38,943 nucleotides of DNA from Phoenicibacter sp963588595 (GCA_963588595.1 CAVAIA010000013.1:1-38943), one strand, 5' to 3'; positions 1 to 7,349 are shown, counted from the stretch's first letter. Notes: generated by a model not told the origin, from the letters alone. Translations and numbers: made by a program.

Positions 1-8
1 CGTCATTT

Positions 9-111
9 ACACAGTATCTGGTTGTCAAGGTGCTATAAAATTGATTGATTTCCTTCACGCCGCCGTTTGCAGCGCGACTATTTATAATACCAGTCTAAAA
101 AACGTTGTCAA
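9..111 (-). promoter_or_regulatory. Strong leftward promoter with rRNA-leader-like sequence
   Basis: On the minus strand a perfect -35 (TTGACA, 106-111) is followed 16 bases later by TATTAT (84-89), or 17 bases later by ATTATA (83-88). Downstream, at 9-30 on the minus strand, is CCTTGACAACCAGATACTG. This resembles the conserved CTTGA-AACT-ATA type motif in leaders and spacers of rRNA operons. I infer that a stable-RNA operon starts just left of the window, but no rRNA sequence itself is present, so any other strongly expressed gene is possible. Confidence 0.5.
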
Positions 112-217
112 TGAAAATTTCAAAATTTTTTAAAAAAATTTATAATAGACACGCCCGGGCAAGTTTAAAAGTTTAAAATCATGATCTTTTAGCACCTCAA
201 TAGTCGCCTTTCTTTAA

Positions 218-245
218 TTGTCCTACTGCTTATCTTTGTTATAAT
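218..245 (+). promoter_or_regulatory. Promoter of the ybjQ-family gene
   Basis: A -35 like TTGTCC (218-223) and a perfect TATAAT (240-245) are separated by 16 bases. They lie about 40 bases upstream of the ybjQ start codon, which has a GAAAGGAAAAG ribosome binding site. The rest of 113-217 is AT-rich and I see no gene in it. Confidence 0.55.
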
Positions 246-283
246 AAAAAAACCTAAAAAAAGTTAACTAGAAAGGAAAAGAC

Positions 284-598
284 ATGTTTATTAGCACATC
301 AGACAATATCCCACAAAAAAGACCAGTTGAAATTTTAGGTCTCGTTAGAGGCAACATTGTCACATCAAAAAACGTTGGTCGCGACATTATGGCAGCAGCC
401 AAAACTCTTGTTGGCGGAGAAATCAAGTCTTACTCAATGATGACAAATGAAGCGCGCCAAATTGCAGAAGACAGAATGGTTGCAGAAGCAGAAAAGCTAG
501 GCGCAGATGGCGTCATCTCAATGCGTTTTTCAAGCGGAACTGTTATGCAAGGCACAATTGAAATGCTTGCATATGGCACAGCAGTTAAGTTTATTTAA
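284..598 (+). CDS. YbjQ/UPF0145 family protein
   Basis: The 104-residue protein has the full-length pattern of the YbjQ (UPF0145, DUF74) family. It opens with an ISTSDNIP strand and a VEILGLVRG strand, followed by a helix and the conserved LGADGVISMRF segment near residues 73-82, and ends in a strand with YGTAVKF. Family members are small soluble cytoplasmic proteins that form ring-like oligomers. The label 'heavy-metal binding' is attached to the family but the function is not established. The start is supported by a GAAAGGAAAAG site seven bases upstream and by a promoter at 218-245. The gene is monocistronic and converges on tyrS, with only 11 bases between the two stop codons. Confidence 0.85.
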   Translation: MFISTSDNIPQKRPVEILGLVRGNIVTSKNVGRDIMAAAKTLVGGEIKSYSMMTNEARQIAEDRMVAEAEKLGADGVISMRFSSGTVMQGTIEMLAYGTAVKFI

Positions 599-609
599 AA
601 ACAATCAAC

Positions 610-1818
610 TTAAAATTGCATAAATTTGCGCTTGCCGCATTTAAGAACGTGACCTTCGAGTTGCGTTCTTTCTATGTTGTAAGACTTCTGTGGCAATTGC
701 TCGCCGTCAATCTTTATCGCACCTGAGTCTATTGAGCGTCTTGCTTCTGAGGCAGAAGACGCAAAACCTATCTCTTGCAAAAGAGCTGCTAGGTAAACCT
801 TCCCTTCATCATTTAGAACAAGCTCGCCATCAAAAACAGGGATATCGTCAGGAACATCGCCTTGCTTGCAAACAATATCAAAATGTTGCTCTGCCACTTT
901 AGCTTGCTCATCATCATAATATGAACGAACCAAATCTGAGGCAATTTCGCGCTTACATTTATATGGATCAACCGAACCGCTTGCTAACCCCTCTTCGATC
1001 TCATCACACTTCTCAACAGAAAAGCTTGAAGCAAGACGCGCATATTTAACGATCATCTCATCAGGAATAGACATGCATTTACCAAAAATATCTTCTGGAG
1101 CGTCCGTGAGTCCTATATAGTTGCCATAGGACTTAGACATTTTCCTAACACCGTCCGTGCCTTCCAAAAGAGGCATAGTCAAAGCGACTTGCGGCTCAAG
1201 ACCCATCTTTTCCATCAATTCACGACCAGCCAAAAGATTGAAAAGTTGATCAGTTCCTCCAAGCTCAACATCAGCTTTGATAGCAACAGAATCGTAGGCT
1301 TGCATAACAGGGTACAAAAATTCATGCAAAGAAATTGGTTGGTTATTTGTGTATCTATTATGAAAGTCATCTCTCTCAAGAATTCTTGCAACTGTAAATT
1401 TACTCATGAGCTCTAACAATTTCTTCATATCGATCTCTAGCAACCAATCCGCGTTATAGCAAAGTTCTGTCTTATCTGGATCTAAGATTTTGAAGGCTTG
1501 GTCAACGTAGGTTTTAGCGTTTTTCGCCACTTCATCTTGCGTTAATTGTGGCCTCGTTGAATTTCTCCCTGAAGGATCTCCTATCAAACCAGTTCCATTT
1601 CCAATTATCAAAACAACTGTGTGTCCTAGGTCTTGAAATTGTCTTAACTTACGCAAAGGAACCGCGTGTCCGATGTGGATGTCTGGAGCAGTTGGATCAA
1701 CTCCGAGCTTTATCCTTAAAGATCTTCCGGTCTTTAGCTTTTCTAGCAAACCTTCCTCAGGAACTATGTTTGCAGCTCCACTCTTAATAATGTGCATTTG
1801 TTCTTCTGTTGAAAGCAT
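610..1818 (-). CDS. tyrS: Tyrosyl-tRNA synthetase
   Basis: This 402-residue class I aminoacyl-tRNA synthetase charges tRNA-Tyr with tyrosine. The ATP-binding HIGH signature is at residues 48-51 in a DPTAPDIHIGH context. The KMSKS signature follows around residue 227 (GVRKMSKSYGN). The last 60 residues form an S4-type RNA-binding domain (ASEARRSIDSGAIKIDG). The context of the HIGH motif is that of the TyrZ-like bacterial branch rather than the E. coli type. An AAGGAA site precedes the ATG. The leader between this gene and infA is only 171 bases and shows no T-box specifier or antiterminator that I can recognise. It is transcribed divergently from infA. Confidence 0.96.
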   Translation of the reverse strand: MLSTEEQMHIIKSGAANIVPEEGLLEKLKTGRSLRIKLGVDPTAPDIHIGHAVPLRKLRQFQDLGHTVVLIIGNGTGLIGDPSGRNSTRPQLTQDEVAKNAKTYVDQAFKILDPDKTELCYNADWLLEIDMKKLLELMSKFTVARILERDDFHNRYTNNQPISLHEFLYPVMQAYDSVAIKADVELGGTDQLFNLLAGRELMEKMGLEPQVALTMPLLEGTDGVRKMSKSYGNYIGLTDAPEDIFGKCMSIPDEMIVKYARLASSFSVEKCDEIEEGLASGSVDPYKCKREIASDLVRSYYDDEQAKVAEQHFDIVCKQGDVPDDIPVFDGELVLNDEGKVYLAALLQEIGFASSASEARRSIDSGAIKIDGEQLPQKSYNIERTQLEGHVLKCGKRKFMQF

Positions 1819-1989
1819 AAATCATTCCTTAAAAATCAAAATCTCATACGTTTAGAATATTTTAGACTAAAAACCGTTAGAACACTCAAGGCATTTAAAA
1901 AAATTTTTTAAATTCGTTTTTTTATGTGTTATTATATAGAGTCGCGTTTCGCTATGAAATGCTAAACTAATTATTTATGGAGGAAAACT
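1819..1989. promoter_or_regulatory. Divergent tyrS/infA control region
   Basis: Rightward, a -10 like TATTAT (1930-1935) in a TTATTATATAGA context lies about 55 bases before infA; no good -35 accompanies it. The infA ribosome site GGAGGA is at 1979-1984. Leftward, TAAAAT in a TCTAAAATATT context is a weak -10 for tyrS. The region is very AT-rich and contains an A-run/T-run block at 1898-1924. Promoters are expected here, but the exact elements are uncertain. Confidence 0.4.
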
Positions 1990-2208
1990 TTGTCAAAAGA
2001 AGACGTTGTTGAACTAGAAGGTGAAGTGCTCGAAGCGCTTCCAAATGCTATGTTTAAAGTTCGCCTAGAAAATGGTCATGAGATTCTTGCCCACATTTCT
2101 GGAAAAATGAGAATGCACTACATTAAAATTTTGCCTGGAGACAAAGTTACTGTCGAACTTAGCGTCTATGACCTAAATCGAGGAAGAATCACTTTTCGCT
2201 ATAAATAA
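1990..2208 (+). CDS. infA: Translation initiation factor IF-1
   Basis: The 72-residue protein is a complete single OB-fold S1-like factor that binds the 30S A site during initiation. Diagnostic segments are EGEVLEALPNAMFKV, HISGKMRMHYIKILPGD and the C-terminal RGRITFRYK. The start codon is TTG at 1990, fixed by GGAGGA at 1979-1984. The ATG at 1977 overlaps that site and is out of frame. The gene heads the infA-rpmJ-rpsM-rpsK-rpsD-rpoA-rplQ cluster. In most bacteria adk and map precede it, but here tyrS lies upstream on the other strand, so the cluster must start at infA. Confidence 0.95.
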   Translation: MSKEDVVELEGEVLEALPNAMFKVRLENGHEILAHISGKMRMHYIKILPGDKVTVELSVYDLNRGRITFRYK

Positions 2209-2216
2209 TTTATGTG

Positions 2217-2248
2217 TATATATCCGCCTGCGGCTGGGCGTTTATATA
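2217..2248 (+). other. Imperfect stem-loop between infA and rpmJ
   Basis: The arms at 2217-2228 and 2237-2248 pair at 10 of 12 positions, with a GC-rich apex (CGCC against GGCG) and AU-rich base. No T-run follows, so it is not an ordinary terminator. It lies in the 195-base infA-rpmJ gap, which otherwise holds no gene that I can see. It may be an mRNA processing or attenuation element. Confidence 0.35.
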
Positions 2249-2403
2249 AAAATGTTTAAAATTAAAAATTTATCTGAAAAGTTTTTAAATTTTAAAGGTT
2301 GGAAGTGGCTTGGAAATATTTTTGTTCTCATTCCAAACAAGGATGTTTAGAGCCAAGAAGTTAGTTTTATGCATATTGGAATACTACCGAAAGGAAGTTT
2401 AAA

Positions 2404-2517
2404 ATGAAGGTTCGTCCTTCGGTCAAGAAGATGTGCGAAAAATGCAAGATTATTAGACGCCATGGCAAGGTTTACGTTATTTGCGAAAATCCTCGCCACA
2501 AGCAGCGTCAAGGTTAA
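2404..2517 (+). CDS. rpmJ: 50S ribosomal protein L36 (zinc type)
   Basis: This 37-residue protein is L36, the smallest large-subunit protein. It begins MKVRPSVKKMCEKCKI and ends HKQRQG. The zinc-ribbon ligands are visible as Cys11, Cys14, Cys27 and His32, so this is the zinc-binding form rather than the Cys-less paralogue. A GAAAGGAAG site precedes the ATG. It is followed after 11 bases by rpsM, in the standard order. Confidence 0.95.
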   Translation: MKVRPSVKKMCEKCKIIRRHGKVYVICENPRHKQRQG

Positions 2518-2528
2518 GGAGGGATAAT

Positions 2529-2894
2529 ATGGCAGTTCGTCTTGTCGGAGTAGACCTCCCTAATAATAAGCGCATTGAAATCGCATTGACCTCAATTTAT
2601 GGAGTTGGACTAACACAGTCCCAAAAAGCTTTAAAAGCTTGTGACATTGATCCAGACGTTCACGTTAAAGATCTAACAGAAGAAGACCTAACAAAATTGC
2701 GCGATTATATATTGAGCAACTTAAAAGTTGAAGGCGATCTTCATCGCGAAGTCTCCCAAAACGTTAAGCGCTTGATGGAAATCGGATGCTATCGTGGTCT
2801 TCGTCATCGTAAAGGTTTGCCTGTTCGCGGACAACGCACGCACACAAATGCGCGCACAAGAAAAGGTCCAAGAAAGCAAATTGGAAAGAAATAG
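2529..2894 (+). CDS. rpsM: 30S ribosomal protein S13
   Basis: The 121-residue protein contacts the head of the 30S subunit and the P-site tRNA. It opens MAVRLVGVDLPNNKRIE, carries the helix-two-turn-helix region LTSIYGVG, and ends in the basic tail GLPVRGQRTHTNARTRKGPR. The frame is open further upstream to 2481, but the AGGAGGG site at 2518-2524, directly before the ATG at 2529, fixes the start and gives the normal family length. rpsK follows after 10 bases. Confidence 0.96.
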   Translation: MAVRLVGVDLPNNKRIEIALTSIYGVGLTQSQKALKACDIDPDVHVKDLTEEDLTKLRDYILSNLKVEGDLHREVSQNVKRLMEIGCYRGLRHRKGLPVRGQRTHTNARTRKGPRKQIGKK

Positions 2895-2904
2895 GAGGTG
2901 AGTT

Positions 2905-3300
2905 ATGGCAACTAAAACATCGCAAACACGCGTTAAAAGAAGCGAGCGCAAAAACATTGCTGTGGGCCAAGCTCACATCAAATCAACTTTTAACAACACC
3001 ATTATTACAATTTCAGACCCTCAAGGAAACGTTATCGCGTGGCAATCAGCTGGAACCGTTGGATTTAAAGGTTCGCGCAAATCAACTCCTTTTGCAGCTC
3101 AAATGGCAGCAGAAGCTTGCGCTAACATTGCAAAAGAGCATGGAGTTCAAAAGATTTCTGTGTTCGTGAAAGGTCCAGGGTCCGGGCGTGAGACTGCTAT
3201 TAGAACACTTTCAGCTGCAGGCTTGGAGGTGCTTAGCATTCAAGATTGCACACCTCAGCCACACAATGGCTGCAGACCACGCAAACGTCGTCGTCCTTAA
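2905..3300 (+). CDS. rpsK: 30S ribosomal protein S11
   Basis: The 131-residue protein lies in the 30S platform near the Shine-Dalgarno helix. Conserved segments include AHIKSTFNNTIITISD, AQMAAEACA, VKGPGSGRETAIR and the C-terminal PHNGCRPRKRRRP. An AGGAGGTGA site, fully complementary to the 16S 3' end, precedes the start, in keeping with high expression. The N-terminus is basic and poorly conserved, as usual for this protein. Confidence 0.96.
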   Translation: MATKTSQTRVKRSERKNIAVGQAHIKSTFNNTIITISDPQGNVIAWQSAGTVGFKGSRKSTPFAAQMAAEACANIAKEHGVQKISVFVKGPGSGRETAIRTLSAAGLEVLSIQDCTPQPHNGCRPRKRRRP

Positions 3301-3327
3301 AGGCAACTAAAAGAAAGGCAAAAACAA

Positions 3328-3954
3328 ATGGCTAGATACACAGGAGCCGACTGCAGAATATGCCGCCGTGAGGGTTGCAAGCTTTTCTTAAAAGGAGACC
3401 GTTGCTATTCTGAGAAATGCGCAATGGAAAGGCGTGCTTATGCGCCAGGAGACGCTGGAAAAAGGCGCGTTAAGGAAAGCGAATATTTATTGCAGTTGAG
3501 AGAAAAACAAAAGACTAAAAGGATGTATGGTCTTTTAGAAAAACAATTCCATCACTATTATGAGATGGCAAACAGACAAACAGGTGTTACGGGTGAGAAT
3601 CTTTTATCTTTAATCGAGACAAGATTAGATAATGTTATCTATAGATTTGGATTCTCAAAAAGCAGAGCAGAAGCTCGCCAACAAGTTCGTCACGGACACA
3701 TTTTAGTAAATGGAAAACGCGTTGATATCCCTTCATATCGCGTTCGTCCTGGTGATCTTGTTTCAATTGCACCTAAGGCAAAAGACATGTTAGTTATTAA
3801 GAGTGCGCTTATTTCAAATGAACGCTCACAAGTTCCTGCGTGGCTCGAAGTTGACATAGAAAAATTGCAAGGAAGCGTTCTATCAACGCCAACTCGCGAT
3901 CAAATAGACAGCGATGTCAATGAGCAGCTTATCGTAGAACTTTACTCTAAATAA
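3328..3954 (+). CDS. rpsD: 30S ribosomal protein S4 (zinc type)
   Basis: The 208-residue protein binds the 5' domain of 16S rRNA and nucleates 30S assembly. The N-terminus carries four cysteines in the zinc-binding pattern (Cys9, Cys12, Cys26, Cys31). An S4 RNA-binding domain starts near residue 97 (RLDNVIYRFGFSKSRAEARQ). The Tyr-rich MYGLLEKQFHHYY segment is also typical. It sits between rpsK (27 bases) and rpoA (50 bases), the usual place for an S4 that also acts as operon repressor in other bacteria. No repressor site can be identified here. Confidence 0.96.
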   Translation: MARYTGADCRICRREGCKLFLKGDRCYSEKCAMERRAYAPGDAGKRRVKESEYLLQLREKQKTKRMYGLLEKQFHHYYEMANRQTGVTGENLLSLIETRLDNVIYRFGFSKSRAEARQQVRHGHILVNGKRVDIPSYRVRPGDLVSIAPKAKDMLVIKSALISNERSQVPAWLEVDIEKLQGSVLSTPTRDQIDSDVNEQLIVELYSK

Positions 3955-4004
3955 TTAATTTATCTTTTAAAAGTAGCTAAATTTTAAGGAGGCATCGAAA
4001 TAAA

Positions 4005-4967
4005 ATGACAGAGTTCATGAGGCCTACTGTTAAAACTGAAGAAATTAACGAAAACTTGGCACGTTTTATCGTTGAGCCGTTGGAGCGCGGTTATGCAAGA
4101 ACGCTTGGCAACTCAATGAGAAGAGTTTTGCTATCTTCCTTAGAAGGTGCAAGAGCAACCTCTATCAAAATTGAGGGCGTTGCTCATGAGTTTTCTTGCG
4201 CTGAAGGCGTAATTGAGGACGTAACGGACATTGTCTTAAACGTTAAAGGATTAGTCTTTAAGCAAAACAGCGACACAGTCAAAGAAGCAACTGTTACTGT
4301 TAGCGTTGATGGACCAGCGACTGTGACAGGCGCAGACTTAAAAGTTCCATCTGAGTTTACATTAGTAAACCCTGATCATGTTATAGCAACTGTTGCTGAA
4401 GGTGGAACATTTGAGGCAGAAATTAACGTTGGAGTTGGACGAGGAAATGTTTATGCTCCTGAAAACCAAAAGGATTCCGATCCAGTTGGAGTAATCGCGA
4501 TCGACTCTATCTACAGCCCTGTTAAAAGGTGCACTCTTCATGACGACAAAACTCGTGTTGGCCAATCAAACGACTATGACAAACTCACTCTCGAAGTTGA
4601 AACAAATGGCGCAATCGCTCCTCTTGATGCAATCAAGGAAGCTGCAAACATTGTCATGCAATATATGCAAGCATTTTTGGAGTTTGGAGCCACAGACGAG
4701 GATCCTGAAGAGATGCCAACGATTTTTGAAACGGAACATGAAGTTGAGAGTGAAGAATTGTCAAAATCAATCGAAGATTTGGATTTGACAGTTCGCTCTT
4801 ATAATTGTTTAAAGCGTGAGGGTGTTGAAACAGTTCGTGATCTCGTTAAACTTTCAGAACAAGACTTAACAAATATTCGCAACTTTGGCGTTAAATCAAT
4901 CGAAGAGATCAAAGACGTTCTCGACGATTTAGGACTAAGCCTTCGCGAATATCACGATTTCATGTAG
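4005..4967 (+). CDS. rpoA: RNA polymerase alpha subunit
   Basis: The 320-residue protein forms the dimeric platform for assembly of beta and beta-prime. The N-terminal domain shows RFIVEPLERGYARTLGNSMRRVLLSSLEGA (about residues 20-50) and the EDVTDIVLNVKGL strand. An acidic linker (about 230-245) leads to the C-terminal domain at about 250-315, with LTVRSYNCLKREGVETVRDLV and the helix-hairpin-helix NFGVKSIEEIKDVL that contacts UP elements and activators. The start follows an AAGGAGGC site. The MTEFMRP opening is of a type I associate with Coriobacteriia, from memory. Confidence 0.97.
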   Translation: MTEFMRPTVKTEEINENLARFIVEPLERGYARTLGNSMRRVLLSSLEGARATSIKIEGVAHEFSCAEGVIEDVTDIVLNVKGLVFKQNSDTVKEATVTVSVDGPATVTGADLKVPSEFTLVNPDHVIATVAEGGTFEAEINVGVGRGNVYAPENQKDSDPVGVIAIDSIYSPVKRCTLHDDKTRVGQSNDYDKLTLEVETNGAIAPLDAIKEAANIVMQYMQAFLEFGATDEDPEEMPTIFETEHEVESEELSKSIEDLDLTVRSYNCLKREGVETVRDLVKLSEQDLTNIRNFGVKSIEEIKDVLDDLGLSLREYHDFM

Positions 4968-4999
4968 TTTATAAAGTTCCATTTTAGGAGAAGATAGAA

Positions 5000-5659
5000 A
5001 TGAGACATAAGTATAAAGGACGCAAGCTTGGAACAAGCTATGCCCACACAAAGGCAATGAAACGAAGCTTGGTTAAGGCTCTTTTTCTAAATGACCGTAT
5101 CAAGACTATAGAGTCAAGAGCAAAAGAGATTAGACCCGACGTCGACAAAATCATAACCTGGGCAAAGAAAGGGGATCTTCACTCAAGACGCCTTTCAATT
5201 GCTGCGCTTGGAAATGATTCTGAGCTCGTAAGAGAGATTTTTGACAAAGTCGATCAAGGAATGTTTGCCGACAGAAATGGCGGATATACCCGAATAATAA
5301 AGCTAGGGCCTAGAAAAGGCGACAACGCTCCAATGGTGATCATGGAGTTAATCACTGAATCTCTTCCTTCAAAGAAAAAGACTTCAACAACTGCCAAAGA
5401 AAAGGCAAAAAAGATAGAAGACTCTGATTCAAAGGACACTTCCAAAAACAAAGAAGAGTCCACAGAACAAAAGGCTGAGAATAGCAAAGAAGAGCCTAAG
5501 AAAGACTCATCAAAAGAGGAAGCTAAGAAAGAAGAGAAGCCAAAGCCTTCCAAGCAAGCCCCTAAAAAAGCGCCTGCTAAAAAGGAAGAGGTTAAAAAAG
5601 AGCCAGAAACAGACAAAAAAGAAAAAGAAGATACAAAAAAAGCAGATGATGGCGAGTAG
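5000..5659 (+). CDS. rplQ: 50S ribosomal protein L17 with long charged tail
   Basis: Residues 1-117 are a normal L17, with MRHKYKGRKLGTSYAHTKAMKRSL, LFLNDRIKTIESRAKE and the closing GGYTRIIKLGPRKGDNAPMVIMEL. L17 lines the exit side of the large subunit. The remaining hundred residues are a low-complexity tail rich in Lys, Glu, Ser and Pro, with runs such as SKEEPKKDSSKEEAKKEE. Extended L17 tails occur in Actinobacteria, but this one is longer and more acidic than I would expect. An AGGAGAAG site precedes the ATG. A strong terminator begins 47 bases after the stop, so this is the natural end of the ribosomal operon. Confidence 0.94.
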   Translation: MRHKYKGRKLGTSYAHTKAMKRSLVKALFLNDRIKTIESRAKEIRPDVDKIITWAKKGDLHSRRLSIAALGNDSELVREIFDKVDQGMFADRNGGYTRIIKLGPRKGDNAPMVIMELITESLPSKKKTSTTAKEKAKKIEDSDSKDTSKNKEESTEQKAENSKEEPKKDSSKEEAKKEEKPKPSKQAPKKAPAKKEEVKKEPETDKKEKEDTKKADDGE

Positions 5660-5668
5660 TGCTCGCAA

Positions 5669-6472
5669 GTGATCTCATCTTTTTATAAAACTTCTAACGA
5701 AAAAAAAGGCGCACATTTCTTCGATGTGCGCCTTAAAGTTTTTTTAATCTTTTTTTATTCAATCACTATATTTTTTGTCAAATCTATAAGTGGAATCTTA
5801 TTCTATGCTTTAGTTTTTCTTATTTACATCATCCTTTCTAAAAAAATAGAGTTTAAGGATTCCCCTAAAAAATTCTACGAGCATTTAGCTGCGATATTAA
5901 AAGTTTCATTTCCTCTATACATCATTTGCATCCTCTCATTTTTCTCCAACTCTCTAATTATTGAAAACTCGAACCTTGTTTTTTCATCTACGGGGGCGGC
6001 AAGAGGAATTTTTTACTCTATTCGAATTCTACTTTTAGGACTATTTAGCATCTATATAGCAAACACAATTTCGATAATTGAGTTCAATAACGTCTTTAAA
6101 TTATGTTTATACCCTCTAAGAAGGCTCAAAGTTCCAATAAACGAAATGTCGATGATAGTGTCTATTGCGCTGCGCTTCATTCCCGAGATATTTATAAGCT
6201 TTAAAGCAATAAAAGACGCGCAATGGACGCGTGGAGCAAAAATGGATTATGGCAACCCCCTAAAGCGCACTAAAGCTTATACTTCCTGCTTTGTCCCACT
6301 TTTAATCAAAATGATAAACTCGTGTCAAACTTTAGGGAGCGCCCTTGAGTCTAAATGCTTTGGCTTGGCAGAAACTAACCCCCTAGACGAATTTGAAATA
6401 ACTCCAAAAGCTCAACTTTTTGGAACCGCTTTAATCTCGATTAGTTTGTTATTAGTTATCATTTTCTTATAA
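5669..6472 (+). CDS. ecfT: ECF transporter transmembrane (T) component, CbiQ/EcfT family
   Basis: The 267-residue hydrophobic protein has about five to six membrane segments and the EcfT features. A DVRLKV segment, matching the usual DPRTKL, precedes the first membrane helix. A cytoplasmic coupling helix carries AQWTRGAKMD (first ARG-type motif), and a second carries ALESKCFG, where ARG is degenerate. EcfT couples a pair of ATPases to vitamin- or metal-specific S components. In many Gram-positives ecfA1 and ecfA2 stand between rplQ and this gene; both are absent here. The GTG start at 5669 lacks a good ribosome site and lies 10 bases after the rplQ stop, so translational coupling is likely. 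An alternative GTG at 5726 falls inside a terminator hairpin and would remove the conserved Asp. Confidence 0.8.
   Translation: MISSFYKTSNEKKGAHFFDVRLKVFLIFFYSITIFFVKSISGILFYALVFLIYIILSKKIEFKDSPKKFYEHLAAILKVSFPLYIICILSFFSNSLIIENSNLVFSSTGAARGIFYSIRILLLGLFSIYIANTISIIEFNNVFKLCLYPLRRLKVPINEMSMIVSIALRFIPEIFISFKAIKDAQWTRGAKMDYGNPLKRTKAYTSCFVPLLIKMINSCQTLGSALESKCFGLAETNPLDEFEITPKAQLFGTALISISLLLVIIFL
5706..5745 (+). terminator. Intrinsic terminator of the ribosomal operon, inside the ecfT frame
   Basis: An 11-bp perfect stem (AAGGCGCACAT at 5706-5716 with ATGTGCGCCTT at 5724-5734) encloses a 7-base loop and is followed by AAAG and seven T residues (5739-5745). This is a classical Rho-independent terminator. 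A run of seven A upstream (5701-5707) would also let it work on the other strand. It lies within codons 13-26 of ecfT. Confidence 0.85.
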
Positions 6473-6482
6473 AAGTCTTTGG

Positions 6483-6488
6483 TATAAT
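6483..6488 (+). promoter_or_regulatory. -10 element of the SRP RNA gene
   Basis: A perfect TATAAT lies about 20 bases before the predicted 5' end of the SRP RNA and just after the ecfT stop. The -35 region around 6460 is not a good match to TTGACA. The placement alone supports the call. Confidence 0.55.
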
Positions 6489-6502
6489 TTTAATGATGTT
6501 TT

Positions 6503-6592
6503 AAACGGGCGCAAGGCGGCAATATGTTTTGAACCTGGTCAGGTCCGGAAGGAAGCAGCCATAAGAAACCGCTGATGCGCGCTTTGTGTCCA
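6503..6592 (+). ncRNA. ffs: Signal recognition particle RNA, small (4.5S) bacterial type
   Basis: The universally conserved apical core is present: CAGGTCCGGAAGGAAGCAGCC (6540-6560), including the GGAA tetraloop and the asymmetric internal loop that binds Ffh. Flanking stretches can pair (GCGG near 6516 with CCGC near 6569; GCGC near 6509 with GCGC near 6577), giving a single hairpin of about 90 bases without an Alu domain. The ends are approximate. The RNA acts with Ffh and FtsY in co-translational membrane targeting. Confidence 0.9.
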
Positions 6593-6653
6593 TTTAAGAC
6601 ATTTTTACTCACTATTTGAAAAATTAATTCGTCAATCAAGGGAAAAGAAGTAG

Positions 6654-7340
6654 ATGCCAATCGTTGACTTTTTCGTTAAGCTCTTAAAAGATCCGAGAAG
6701 TTTTATAGCAAGTTGGATCGTGACACTTGGACCTGTCATGGTCTACTCTCCCCTTTTTTTGATAGTTTTTATAGAAACAGGGGTTGTGTTCTTCCCATTT
6801 TTGCCAGGCGACTCTCTTCTCTTTGCGGCAGGTGTTTTCTCGGCAGATGGAGGAGGGTTGAACATTTTCGCAACGCTCGCTGTTTTTTGCGCAGCAGCAA
6901 TTCTTGGAAACACTTCGAATTATTGGATCGCGCGCTTCCTGGGTCAAAGAATTATAGATTCAGGAAAAGTTAAGTCGTTGACGCCAGAAAGAATTAAAAA
7001 GTTAGATGACTTTTTTGCAAAATATGGCGGTCTTACAATAGTCATAACAAGGTTTATGCCCTTCTTTAGAACATTCGCCCCCTTCGTTGCAGGAACAGGG
7101 CATATGAACTTTGCTAAATTTACTTTATTCAACTCAATAGGTGGAATTTCTTGGGTTTTTGTTTTTGTTTTGACAGGTTATTACTTTGGCGGAATCGATT
7201 TTGTTAAACAGCATTTCGAAGTTATTATTCTAGGAATAGTCGCAGTTTCTGTTGCACCTGCAATAATAGGAGCAATTCGAACAGCACTAAAATCAAGACA
7301 AAACAAAGCACTCCAAAACAAGACAGGAAAATCAAATTAA
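6654..7340 (+). CDS. DedA family membrane protein
   Basis: The 228-residue protein has the full DedA/SNARE-associated (VTT) layout. An N-terminal membrane segment is followed by the FPFLPGDSLLFAAGVFS motif (about residues 45-62). Next comes a GNTSNYWIARFLG segment, then the conserved FMPFFRTFAPFVAGTGHM stretch (about 139-155) with the Arg of the re-entrant loop, and C-terminal helices. DedA proteins are implicated in lipid-carrier or phospholipid translocation and in envelope homeostasis; the substrate cannot be told here. An AAGGGAAAAGAAG site precedes the ATG. dnaX follows after nine bases. Confidence 0.9.
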   Translation: MPIVDFFVKLLKDPRSFIASWIVTLGPVMVYSPLFLIVFIETGVVFFPFLPGDSLLFAAGVFSADGGGLNIFATLAVFCAAAILGNTSNYWIARFLGQRIIDSGKVKSLTPERIKKLDDFFAKYGGLTIVITRFMPFFRTFAPFVAGTGHMNFAKFTLFNSIGGISWVFVFVLTGYYFGGIDFVKQHFEVIILGIVAVSVAPAIIGAIRTALKSRQNKALQNKTGKSN

Positions 7341-7349
7341 TAAACAAAG

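Noticed and set aside
585..613. TTAAGTT/AACTTAA inverted repeat between ybjQ and tyrS, possible bidirectional terminator
   Set aside because: Seven AT-rich base pairs with a 15-base loop and no proper T-run; too weak to call.
1819..1989. T-box riboswitch for tyrS
   Set aside because: The leader is too short and no specifier loop or antiterminator sequence is visible.
5254..5616. 120-codon open frame opposite the rplQ tail
   Set aside because: It is the antisense reading of the Lys/Glu-rich tail, which gives a Ser/Phe-rich nonsense protein; no ribosome site fits.
6586..6607. TGTC-GACA mini-hairpin with T5 after the SRP RNA
   Set aside because: Only four base pairs; an intrinsic terminator is expected here but this is too weak to annotate.
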